Part shown: in pieces, positions 26,389 through 35,100 of the stretch
Layout of the letters: every line of letters begins with the position of its first letter
How positions within the stretch are numbered: position 1 is the stretch's first letter
Assembly: GCF_026342405.1 (NCBI RefSeq)
Contig: NZ_JAPEMU010000004.1
Location: forward strand, 124,001 to 188,000
DNA from: Kitasatospora sp. NBC_00240
GTDB lineage: Bacteria > Actinomycetota > Actinomycetes > Streptomycetales > Streptomycetaceae
Direction: 5' to 3'
DNA: 64,000 bases
The notes under the pieces: generated by a model
Seen by the model: only the letters and a program-made list of their open reading frames with translations
Databases searched by the model: none
What the model was told of the DNA's origin: nothing
Made by a program: the position numbers and the translations under genes

Positions 26389-26442
26389 TTGACGGGGTGT
26401 CATCCGCCACATCTGTACCAGGCGTGACAGGTGGATCACCTG
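26389..26442 (+). promoter_or_regulatory. Candidate promoter and palindromic operator before the terpene genes
   Basis: A -35-like TTGACG lies at 26389-26394, without a convincing -10 at normal spacing. A perfect palindrome, CAGGTG-GAT-CACCTG (26428-26442), lies 45 bp before the prenyl-synthase start codon. The 161-bp gap therefore may let the terpene genes be controlled apart from the conservon. Confidence 0.45.
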
Positions 26443-26486
26443 GGGATGTGCGTCCGTGACCACATCAGCTCGCCAAAGGACATGCA

Positions 26487-27605
26487 TTGGCCGTTCTTGA
26501 CCATAAGAGACTCGGGCCGCCCTCGGTCGACGTCGCACCCCATCCCGCCGCACTGGACCTCCCGGCCGTGCGGCGGGATGTCGACGCGGCACTGGCCGCG
26601 TTCCTGGACGTCAAGGAACAGTCCGCGCCAGGGCCCGAACTGCCACCCCTCATAGCCCAGCTCCGCACCTTCCTGACCGGGGGAAAGCGCCTGCGCCCCC
26701 TGCTGTGCGTGTCCGGCTGGTACGCGGGCGGCGGCGAGGGCGACCACGCGTCGGCGGTCCGGGCAGCGGCCGGCCTCGAACTCTTCCAGGCGTTCGCCCT
26801 CATCCACGACGACGTGATGGACGCCAGCGACACCCGTCGGGGCCAGCCTTCGGCCCACCGCGCGCTGGCCTCCGCCTACACCGCCAACGGCGGCCCGGCC
26901 CACCGGGCCGCGGAACACGGCCTGGGCGCCGCCGTGCTCCTCGGGGACCTCGCGCTGATCTGGTCCGACGAACTCCTGCACGGCGCGAGTCTGACGGTCC
27001 GCGGCCCCGAACGGATCCTGCCGCTCCTCGACGAGATGCGCAGCGAGGTGCTCTACGGCCAGTACCTCGACCTGCAGACCACCGGCCGGCTGTCCGACGA
27101 CGTCGGGACCGCCCTCCAGGTCATCCGGTACAAGACCGCGAAGTACACCGTCGAGCGGCCCCTCCACATCGGCGCGGCACTGGCCGGCGCCGTCCCAGGG
27201 GTCCAGGCGGCCCTGAGCGCGTTCGCACTGCCGCTCGGCGAGGCCTTCCAGCTCCGCGACGACCTCCTCGGGGTCTTCGGCGATCCCCAGGAGACGGGAA
27301 AGTCGGTGCTCGACGACCTGCGCGCCGGCAAGGCCACGGTGCTCGTCGCCCTCGCGGTCCAGCGCGCCTCCCGCCGCGACATGCGGTCGCTGCGCGCACG
27401 GTTCGGCAGACGCAACCTCGACGAGCGGGACGCCGCCGTCGTCCGGACCATCCTGGAGACCACCGGAGCCCGGCAGGCGGTGGAGGAGATGATCCGGACC
27501 CGACGCGGCGAAGCCCTGGCTGCCCTCGACCACGCCCCCTTCCCGGCCGCCGCCGTCGCGGCGCTGCGGGACATCGCCGGATCCGCAACTGCGAGGCACG
27601 CATGA
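26487..27605 (+). CDS. Polyprenyl (geranylgeranyl) diphosphate synthase
   Basis: This 372-residue trans-prenyl synthase has both Asp-rich motifs: HDDVMD (Asp108, Asp109, Asp112) and RDDLLGVFGD (from Asp258), with GGKRLRPLL and KTAKYTVERP as further family motifs. TTG 26487 has AAAGGA 6 nt upstream. It would condense IPP with allylic diphosphates. C20 GGPP is inferred because a class II diterpene cyclase follows with an ATGA overlap. It is the first of four coupled genes. Confidence 0.94.
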   Translation: MAVLDHKRLGPPSVDVAPHPAALDLPAVRRDVDAALAAFLDVKEQSAPGPELPPLIAQLRTFLTGGKRLRPLLCVSGWYAGGGEGDHASAVRAAAGLELFQAFALIHDDVMDASDTRRGQPSAHRALASAYTANGGPAHRAAEHGLGAAVLLGDLALIWSDELLHGASLTVRGPERILPLLDEMRSEVLYGQYLDLQTTGRLSDDVGTALQVIRYKTAKYTVERPLHIGAALAGAVPGVQAALSAFALPLGEAFQLRDDLLGVFGDPQETGKSVLDDLRAGKATVLVALAVQRASRRDMRSLRARFGRRNLDERDAAVVRTILETTGARQAVEEMIRTRRGEALAALDHAPFPAAAVAALRDIAGSATARHA

Positions 27606-29242
27606 ACGAGTACCAGCACGACGAGGCCGGTACGTCCCTGGCGACGGCCCTCGTCGAGCACCGGCCGGAGGTCGACGCCCACATCGGCGAAGCGACGAGG
27701 CTGATCCGCGCGGTCGACGCCGACCCCTGGGGCAGCGTCCGCCCCTCCCTGTACGAGACGGCCCGCGTGCTGTCCACGGCGCCGTGGCTGCCCGGCGGAC
27801 AGACCCGGGTCGACCACCTGCTCAACGGGCAGGCCGACGACGGCAGCTGGGGCGACGGCCCCGCGCCCTACCGGCTCCTGCCGACGCTGAGCGCCGTCGA
27901 GGCCGTCCTCGCGGTGCTGCAGCGCGAACCCGTGACCGGCGGTGCGACGCACCGTCTCGCCGCGGCGGCGGCCAGAGGGCTCGGCGCGCTCGGCGGCCTG
28001 CCGTCGGCCGGGCCGTGGCCCGACACCGCGGCCGCCGAAATCCTCGTCCCGAGCCTGGTCGCCGCCGTCAACGAGCGTCTCGACCGGCCCGGGACCGCCG
28101 ACCTTCCGCACCTCGGGCCCTGGCACCGCGGCTCCCGTCCCGTCGTCCCGGGCGGCTACCACGCTGCGGCCCCCGAAGCGGTCTCACGCAAGTGCCGGGC
28201 TGCCGGCAAAGTCCCCCTCAAGCTCCACCACACCTTCGAAGGCGTCGCCGGACACCTCCCGGAGACGCTGCTGCCCGCGGCGGACGGGCTGCTCGGCAGC
28301 TCCCCGGCCGCCACCGCGGCATGGGCCGCCGCCGCACCCCGCTCCGCGCAGCGGCAGCGTGCGATCGACGAACTCGCCGCCGTGGCGCACCGCTACGGCG
28401 GCCTCTTCCCGGAAGCGGCACCGATCACGGTCTTCGAGCGGCTCTGGGTCGCCGCCGCGCTGGCCCGGGCCGGCCTGCCGCCCGCCGCCGTGCTCACCCT
28501 GCGGAAGTGGGCCGACCGCCTCTACGACCCCGAGGGCGTCCGCGGCACACCCGGACTGATGGTGGATGCCGACGACACCGCCATGGCCGTGCTCGTCGCG
28601 GCCCTGGTCGACCGGCCCCGCGACCCCGCCCCGCTCGCCATGTTCGACAACGGCCGCCACTACGACTGCTACATCGGCGAGGACACCGGATCCCTCAGCG
28701 CCAACGCGCACGCCCTCCAGGCCCTCCACGCCTACCTCCGCCACCACCCCGAGGCAGCAAAGACGCACCGGCCCGTCGTACACCGGGTGGCCGACTGGCT
28801 CGTCGAGCACCAGCAGCCGCAGGGCCACTGGACCGACAAATGGCACGCCTCCCCCTACTACGCCACCGGACGGTGCGTCACCGCACTGGTTTCCCTTCCC
28901 GGTCCCCGAGCGCGCCGGGCGGTCCGGGCGGCCACCGCATGGGTGCTGGCCACCCAGCATCAGGACGGGTCGTGGGGCATCTGGGGCGGCACCGCCGAGG
29001 AGACCGCCTACGCCGTGAAGATCCTGCTCCGCACGCCCGGGGCGGAGCGGCAACCGGCGCACACCCGCGCACTGGACCACGCCGAGGCCTTCCTGCACAC
29101 CACGACCCGCACGCCCGGCCACCAGCACCCCGCCCTCTGGCACGACAAGACCCTCTACGCACCGGAAGCGATGATCCAGGCCGAGGTCGTCGCCGCCCGC
29201 CACCTGCTGCGGACCCGCACCGAGACGGAGTACCTCCCGTGA
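27602..29242 (+). CDS. Class II diterpene cyclase (labdane/copalyl-type)
   Basis: This 546-residue alpha-barrel cyclase has the protonating motif DADD (Asp322-Asp325 in LMVDADDTAM), a form of DxDD, and QW-like repeats (DGSWGDGPAPYRLLPTLSAV, QDGSWGIWGGTAEETAY). It lacks DDxxD, so it should cyclise GGPP by protonation and keep the diphosphate, giving a copalyl- or labdadienyl-type diphosphate. ATG 27602 overlaps the synthase stop and its own stop overlaps the P450 start. The length matches short bacterial class II enzymes. Stereochemistry cannot be read from sequence. Confidence 0.93.
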   Translation: MNEYQHDEAGTSLATALVEHRPEVDAHIGEATRLIRAVDADPWGSVRPSLYETARVLSTAPWLPGGQTRVDHLLNGQADDGSWGDGPAPYRLLPTLSAVEAVLAVLQREPVTGGATHRLAAAAARGLGALGGLPSAGPWPDTAAAEILVPSLVAAVNERLDRPGTADLPHLGPWHRGSRPVVPGGYHAAAPEAVSRKCRAAGKVPLKLHHTFEGVAGHLPETLLPAADGLLGSSPAATAAWAAAAPRSAQRQRAIDELAAVAHRYGGLFPEAAPITVFERLWVAAALARAGLPPAAVLTLRKWADRLYDPEGVRGTPGLMVDADDTAMAVLVAALVDRPRDPAPLAMFDNGRHYDCYIGEDTGSLSANAHALQALHAYLRHHPEAAKTHRPVVHRVADWLVEHQQPQGHWTDKWHASPYYATGRCVTALVSLPGPRARRAVRAATAWVLATQHQDGSWGIWGGTAEETAYAVKILLRTPGAERQPAHTRALDHAEAFLHTTTRTPGHQHPALWHDKTLYAPEAMIQAEVVAARHLLRTRTETEYLP

Positions 29243-30600
29243 CCGCCGACGCAACGACCCCGCCGCACGCACCAGGGCGCCTGCCCGTCGTCGGACACGT
29301 GATGCCGCTGCTCCGGAACCGGCTGGCGTTCATGCAGCAACTGCGGGGCCACGGCGACGTGGTGCAGATCAGGGTCGGCCCGCGGCCGGTGTTCGTCGTC
29401 AACTCGCCGGAGCTCATCTGGGAAATGCTCACCGCGCAGTCCGCGAACTTCGGCAAGGGCCGGCTCTTCGACAAGCTCCGTCTGTTCGGCGGATCACCGC
29501 TGCCGGTCGCCGAAGGGCAGCAGCACCTGCAACGCCGCCGCCTGATGCAGCCGTCCTTCCACCGCGAGCGCATCAACTCCTACATCGACACGATGAGCAC
29601 CACCGCAGAGGCTGCGCTCCGGACGTGGGAACACGGCACTCGACTCGACGTGCTGAACGAGATGCAGCTCATGACCCAGGGCGTCGTCATGTCGGTGCTG
29701 TTCTCCTCCGACCCGGAACGCGGCCCGGCACAAGCCATCATGAACAGCGTCGACACCGTCTTCCAGGCGGCCATCCGGCGCGCCGTCGCGCCGGTCTCCG
29801 CCTGGGAGAACCTGCCCCTCCCGGGCAACCGCAGGCTCCGCGCCGCGAACGCGCTGCTGCGCCGGACGGTCGGCGACATCGTCGCCGCCCGCCGGACGGA
29901 GCCCGAACACCCCGACGACCTCGTCTCCCTGCTCCTCGACGCCCGCGACGAGGACGGCCGGCCCCTGGACGACGACGAGATCCTGTCCGAGATCACCGCC
30001 CTGCTGGCCGCCGGCTCCGAGACCACCGCGGTCACCATGGCGTGGCTCCTCCACGAACTGGGCCGGAACCCCGACCTCGAAGAACGCCTGCACCAGGAGG
30101 TCGACACCGTACTGGCCGGCGACCGGCTCACCGCCGACCACCTTCCCCGGCTCCTCCTCACCCGCAGACTCGTCACCGAGACACTGCGCCTGCACAACCC
30201 CGGCTGGATCGTGACCCGCCAGGCCACCGTGCCCGTACGGCTCGGCACCGCGCTCCTGCCCGCCGGGGCCGACCTCGTCTGGAGCCCGTACACGCTCCAC
30301 CGGGACCCCGAGCTGTACCACGACCCGCTGCGGTTCGACCCGGACCGCTGGCTTCCCGACCGGCCTCAACCACCCAGGGGTGCGTACATCCCCTTCGGCG
30401 CCGGAAAGCGCATGTGCATCGGCGACGGGTTCACCTGGGCCGAGGCGACGGTCCTGACCGCCCTCGTCGCCTCCCGCTGGACGCTGCGGCACGCACCAGG
30501 CGCCACCGTCCGGCCCGTACCCGCCATCACCGTCCACCCCTCCTCCCTCCACATGATCGCCGAAGCCAGAGGGACCGCAGCAGCGAGGACGGCAGCGTGA
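29239..30600 (+). CDS. Cytochrome P450, terpene-cluster tailoring enzyme
   Basis: This 453-residue P450 has all canonical motifs: the I-helix AGSETT (258-263), ETLR (Glu314, Arg317), a PERF-like segment FDPDRW, and FGAGKRMCIG with Cys393. That contrasts with CvnE. The N-terminus (PGRLPVVGHVMPLLRNRLAF) resembles CYP4/CYP102-like or CYP183-like bacterial P450s more than the shorter typical streptomycete enzymes. GTG 29239 overlaps the cyclase stop. It probably hydroxylates the diterpene skeleton. No ferredoxin gene is adjacent, so redox partners must come from elsewhere. Confidence 0.93.
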   Translation: MTADATTPPHAPGRLPVVGHVMPLLRNRLAFMQQLRGHGDVVQIRVGPRPVFVVNSPELIWEMLTAQSANFGKGRLFDKLRLFGGSPLPVAEGQQHLQRRRLMQPSFHRERINSYIDTMSTTAEAALRTWEHGTRLDVLNEMQLMTQGVVMSVLFSSDPERGPAQAIMNSVDTVFQAAIRRAVAPVSAWENLPLPGNRRLRAANALLRRTVGDIVAARRTEPEHPDDLVSLLLDARDEDGRPLDDDEILSEITALLAAGSETTAVTMAWLLHELGRNPDLEERLHQEVDTVLAGDRLTADHLPRLLLTRRLVTETLRLHNPGWIVTRQATVPVRLGTALLPAGADLVWSPYTLHRDPELYHDPLRFDPDRWLPDRPQPPRGAYIPFGAGKRMCIGDGFTWAEATVLTALVASRWTLRHAPGATVRPVPAITVHPSSLHMIAEARGTAAARTAA

Positions 30601-31562
30601 CCACCACCGACCGGCCGGGCACCGCCGCCCTGCCCATGCCCGACCTCTCCGGCACCTTCCCCGGCCCCTTCCCGACCAGCCCGCACGCGGACCGCATCGC
30701 GGAGCACGTGGCGCAGTGGCTCCACCGCTTCCCACTCCTGGGCCCTTCCGGCGCGCGGCGCACCCTCTGCGACATCGTGGCGCACGGGGTGGCCAGGACC
30801 TTCCCCACCGCCGAGCCGGACGGCCTGTTCCTGTGCGCGGACCTCTTCCTGTGGCTCACCGCGTTCGACGACACCTTCGGCGAGGCGACGGCGGCAGGCA
30901 GCCCGGCCCGGCTGGTGCGCCGGATCCGGACCTGTGTCCACCTCCTGGCCGACGGCGAGCCACCCGGCGGCGCCGACCCCTTCGACGAGGCACTCCGGGA
31001 CCTCCTCGTGAGGCTGCGGACCCGGGCCACGGCCGCCCGGTACCTGCGGGTCACCGGGTGCCTCAGGGACGTCCTCTTCGGGATGCTCTGGGAGGCGCAC
31101 CACCTCGCCGAACCCCACCACGTCACGCTGCACGACTACCGCGCGATACGCCCCCACACCGTGTTCGTGCGGACCCTCATCGCCATGGCCGAGGTCGTGC
31201 TGCGGTACGACCTGCCGGAAGAGGCGCGAAACTCCCGGGCGGTGCGGCAGCCGGAGTCGGCCGTCGCCGACCTCGCCGGGGTGCTGAACGACCTCGGCTC
31301 CTACGCGAGGGAATCCGCCAAGGGCGTCCCCGACTCGCTGAACCTCATCCCGTTGATCATGAGCGAGCAGAAATGCGACGTCCCCGGCGCCTACGCAGCG
31401 GCCTCCCACCTGGGTGAGGAGTACGCCGCAGCGGCCCGGCGCGGAATCGGCTCACTCGCGACCGGCGGCTCGGCACTGCTCGCGCAGCATGCCCAGGCTC
31501 TGGAATCCATCGCCTGCTCGTACGTCTGGCACATCGGCCACGCCCGCTACAGCAAGGCCTGA
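30597..31562 (+). CDS. Class I terpene synthase
   Basis: This 321-residue protein has the metal motifs of class I synthases: FDDTFGE (Asp91, Asp92, Glu96) and the NSE triad NDLGSYARE (Asn231, Ser235, Glu239). It should ionise the diphosphate made by the class II cyclase and quench or re-cyclise the cation. GTG 30597 overlaps the P450 stop. The order prenyl synthase, class II cyclase, P450, class I synthase is the order I recall for the cyslabdan/raimonol (cld/rmn) labdane clusters, so a labdatriene-like product is a reasonable but untested guess. Confidence 0.92.
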   Translation: MTTTDRPGTAALPMPDLSGTFPGPFPTSPHADRIAEHVAQWLHRFPLLGPSGARRTLCDIVAHGVARTFPTAEPDGLFLCADLFLWLTAFDDTFGEATAAGSPARLVRRIRTCVHLLADGEPPGGADPFDEALRDLLVRLRTRATAARYLRVTGCLRDVLFGMLWEAHHLAEPHHVTLHDYRAIRPHTVFVRTLIAMAEVVLRYDLPEEARNSRAVRQPESAVADLAGVLNDLGSYARESAKGVPDSLNLIPLIMSEQKCDVPGAYAAASHLGEEYAAAARRGIGSLATGGSALLAQHAQALESIACSYVWHIGHARYSKA

Positions 31563-31996
31563 GCCCGCCACGCGCCTGCCGGCCGGTCCGCCGGACACCC
31601 CGCGAGGTCCGCGGCGCGGCCGGTGAGGTCCGCCCGCAAGCCGATGCCCACCGCCGTCGAACCGTGACGGCGGTGGGCGGCCACGGCTGCGCACCGGTCC
31701 GCGGCGCACTCCACGGACGCCTCCGCTGCCGCGATCACGAAGTCACGTACGCAGGGCAGTCGCCAGTACGCAATCACCCGGCCCTCCGGAAGCCGGGTCC
31801 CGCAGGTGCGGCACACCCCGGTAGGTGCGGCACACCCCGGTAGGTGCGGCACACCCCGGTAGGTGCGGCACACCCCGGTAGGTGCGGCACACCCCGGTAG
31901 GTGCGGCACACCCCGGTAGGTGCGGCACACCCCGGTGCGGCAGGCAGCGGGTCGCCACGCCGCAGGCTTCGGCCATCTCCGGCAGGGGCCGCGCAT
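31547..31996 (-). CDS. Hypothetical protein with in-gene 19-bp tandem repeats
   Basis: This 149-codon frame begins at an ATG with AAGGAGG only 5 nt upstream, one of the strongest ribosome sites in the window. A Cys/Arg/Pro-rich first part contains about 2.3 copies of a 19-residue repeat (PTGVCRTYRGVPHLPGCAA) encoded by the DNA repeats. A non-repetitive part follows with a possible single zinc knuckle (CRTCG) and IAYWRLPCVRDFVIAAAEA. Its last 16 bp overlap the terpene synthase end on the other strand. Function is unknown. GC-driven open frames are common here, so the ribosome site is the main support. Confidence 0.45.
   Translation of the reverse strand: MRGPCRRWPKPAAWRPAACRTGVCRTYRGVPHLPGCAAPTGVCRTYRGVPHLPGCAAPTGVCRTCGTRLPEGRVIAYWRLPCVRDFVIAAAEASVECAADRCAAVAAHRRHGSTAVGIGLRADLTGRAADLAGCPADRPAGAWRAQALL
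31804..31936. repeat. Seven perfect 19-bp tandem repeats
   Basis: The unit AGGTGCGGCACACCCCGGT is repeated exactly seven times (133 bp) with no substitutions. Each unit contains a partial dyad (GGTG...CACC). Because 19 is not a multiple of 3, each gain or loss of a unit would shift the reading frame of the minus-strand ORF that spans it. There are no spacers, so it is not a CRISPR. Confidence 0.97.
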
Positions 31997-32126
31997 CCGG
32001 GCCTCCTTCTCATCTTCTCGATGTGGGGTGGTGGGTCAGTTCAGGTCGAAGTCGTCGGGGTCGTAGTGGAAGTCGTCGGCGGTGAAGCCGCCGTATGCGC
32101 CGCCGTTGAATCCGATGTTTCCGATC

Positions 32127-32158
32127 GCCGGCCGGGAGGGTTTTGCCTCCCGGCCGGC
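32127..32158 (-). terminator. Perfect 13-bp hairpin after the GH35 gene
   Basis: GCCGGCCGGGAGG pairs with CCTCCCGGCCGGC around GTTTTG. It starts 18 nt after the beta-galactosidase stop. Sequence beyond it (to a TGA at 32036) stays open in the GH35 frame for 46 codons, ending in Asp/Phe-rich residues. Confidence 0.85.
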
Positions 32159-32176
32159 TGTTGTGCCGGTCTGCTG

Positions 32177-35100
32177 TCAGGAGCAGAAGACCTTGGGGTT
32201 GGCCCAGTCGGCGTGGTCGTTGCTGTTGCCGTCGCCACCGTCGCCGGCGACGAGTTCGAGGATGGTGGTGCCGGCGGGGATGGGGACGTCGACGGTGCCG
32301 GCAGCCGTGTCGCTGCCACGCAGGATCGGGGTGGTGGTCAGGTTGGTTCCGTCGGCCCGGACGCTGAAGGTCACCGAGCCGCTGTTGCCGACTTCGTCGT
32401 CGACGCCGACGGTTGCGCTGAACCGGGTGCAGTGGCCGCCCAGGTAGAGGGTGACGCTGCTGTTCGCGTTGGTTCCGATACCCAGGGCGTAGGGGGTGCC
32501 GGCGAGGGTCAGGGCCTTGCTGTCGTTGCTCTTGTCGAGCTTGACGCCGCCGTTCCAGCTGTTGGTGGATCCCAGGAACTGCATCGTGCTGACGTCCGTG
32601 GTGGTGGTCGGGGCGGTGAGGTGGCGGACGGTTCTGGTGTCGGTGAGCTGCTGGGCGGTGTTCTGCTGGGTGTAGGAGGCGGTGGTGGTGAGGGAGGAGA
32701 TGGCGGGGAGCGCGCCGCTCGGGGCGGTGACGTTCCAGGTTCCGGTGACGGAGGAGCCGGCGGTGACACCGGCGGCCGTGGTGGTGCCGGTGGGCTGAGC
32801 GGTCCAGCCGGTGGGGAGGTCGAGGGCGAGGCTGACGTTCGAGGCGTTCTGCTGTCCGGCGGGCACGGCGAAGGTCGCCGAGACGGGGTAGGTGCCGGCC
32901 GGGGCGGCGTTGTCGGGCGCGTTCAGGGTGAGCGTCGCGTTGTGGGCGGCGGGGGTGGTGTAGGTGGCGGCGCTGTAACCGGGGCCCGTGACCGGGGCGG
33001 GGTTCAGCGGGGAGGCGGTGGTGCCGAGGTTCTCCAGGGTCACGGTGCCGAGGCCGCCGCTGGTGCCGCCCTCGTTCCACAGGGCGATCGCGATGGTGTT
33101 GTCCCCCCGGGGGTTGAGGATGCCGCCCGGCAGCGGGAAGACGTGCTGCGGGCCGACGTTGTTGATGTAGGTGCCGAGCAGCCAGCCGTTGACGTAGATC
33201 AGTGCCCGGTACTTGCGGCTCGGGTCGTCGGCGATCTTCAGTCCGATGGAGGTGTCCTGGCCGGCCGGCAGGTCGAGCGTCGTCTTGGTGCGGTACCAGG
33301 ACACGCCCGGGGTGTTGTCGCGGGTGGCGAGGCCGGTGGTGGTCCAGGAGCTGTCCGGGAAGTCGGGCAGCGTCCAGCCGGCCCGCTCTCCGTACAGGCC
33401 GCCGGTGTTCATCGGACCGCGGGCGGTGTCGACGAGGTCCTCGCCACCGCGGGCGCCCTGGATGCGCCAGGTGACCGCGGAGAGGGGAGCGCCGGTGAGG
33501 AACGCGCCGGTGAGGCCGCGGGCCGCCTTGTTGCTGTCGTTCATGCCGGGGTTCTGACTGTGGCCCATGTTCGAGACCAGGACCGACACCTCGTTGTCCG
33601 TGCCGGGCTTGAACACCCCGGCCGGGAACGGGAAGGCGTGGGCGTTTCCGTCCCCGGTGGTGCCGAGGAACGTGCCGTTCATCCACACCGAGTAGATGCC
33701 GGATCCCCCGGTCGCCGCGGACAGGTTGATACCGGTCGCCTCGTTGCCCGCCTTGAAGTGGCCGCGGTACCAGACCTCGCCGTAGTGGTAGCCGTAGTCG
33801 TCGGCGAACAGCACGGGCAGCGTGCCCGGCTTGGTGATGCTGTTGGAAGCGGTCTTGTCGGCGACCTTCCACGAGGAGTCGTCGAACCCGCTCTGAGCCT
33901 CCGGGGACTCCGCGGTGTGCTTCCAGCCGGAGAGGGCGGGCAGGACGACCGGGGTGGGTCCGGCGAGGTTGCCGGCGGCGGAGCCGCCCGCAACCGGCTG
34001 GGTGGCCAGCGCCGTGCCGTTCCAGGTGATCGGACCGGTGCCCTTCGCGAACACCTCGACGGCCTGCTGCACCGAGCTGTCGCCGGTCAGGTCGAGTCCT
34101 CCGGAGGACGCGACGGCGGTGCGCAGCAGGTCGCTGCCGTGGACGAGTACCGGACCGTCTGCGGTGTCGGCGCGCCAGAACTTCTTGGCGCTCTGGTCGT
34201 CGCCCAGCAGCAGCAGGAGGGGCCGGGTGGCGCCGGGTCCGCTGATCAGGACGCGGGCGAGGCCGTTGTGGGTGTAGTTGAGGCGCAGGTCGCCGGTGGC
34301 CGGGTCCCAGGTCTGGTCGACGGTTCCGGAGAGGACCTGGACGTCGGGCTTCTGGGAGTAGTTGAGGACGGTTTCGCCGGCCTGGCCGTTGCGGCCGTAG
34401 AGGACGGCGACGTCGCGGTCGCCGATCTGGGCGTGGGTGAGGATCTCGGAGGTGGAGTACTGCAGCTGGCTGGCGCCGAGCCGGTAGTCGGCGACGAGGA
34501 TCTTGGAGTCGCGGCCGGCGAGGGTGACGGCGGTGTCGGCCTTCTGCGGGACGGTCGGGTAGGTGCGGGTCCTGGTGGTGTCGAGGACGTCGATCGCGTC
34601 GACGGAGACGTACTTGGCGTAGCTGGGGGCGGCTGGGTTCTTCTGCCCGGTGACGACGATCTTCAGGGTGTGGTTGCCCGCGGGGAGGTCGTCCTTGTTG
34701 AAGAGGGTCTGGTCCTTGACCTCGGCTCCGGCGCCGTAGCCGTCGACGGTGGCGACCTTGTTCCCGTCGAGGTAGACGTCGGCGAGGCCGTGGTTGGCGG
34801 CCTTGGAACCGATCCAGCGGACGGAGGTGCCGGTGAAGGGGACGGTGACGCTGTCGCCGGTCGTGTTCGACCATGCCTCGGTACGCTGGTACTCGCCGGC
34901 CGTGTAGCTGGCGTTCTGGTCGGCGTGCGTCCAACTGCCGGTGTACTGGAGTTGGGTTCCGGTGTCGTCGTAGGTGTAGCCGGCGTGGTTGGGGCCGACG
35001 GTCAGGGCGAGGCCGGTGGAGTCGGAGCCGGTGGACGTGGAGTCCTTGTGCCGGAGCGTGTGGAACTGGGTGCCGGTGTCGGGGTTGCGGCGCGCGGTGT

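Noticed and set aside
31804..31936. CRISPR array
   Set aside because: The repeats are head-to-tail with no spacers and no cas genes are present.
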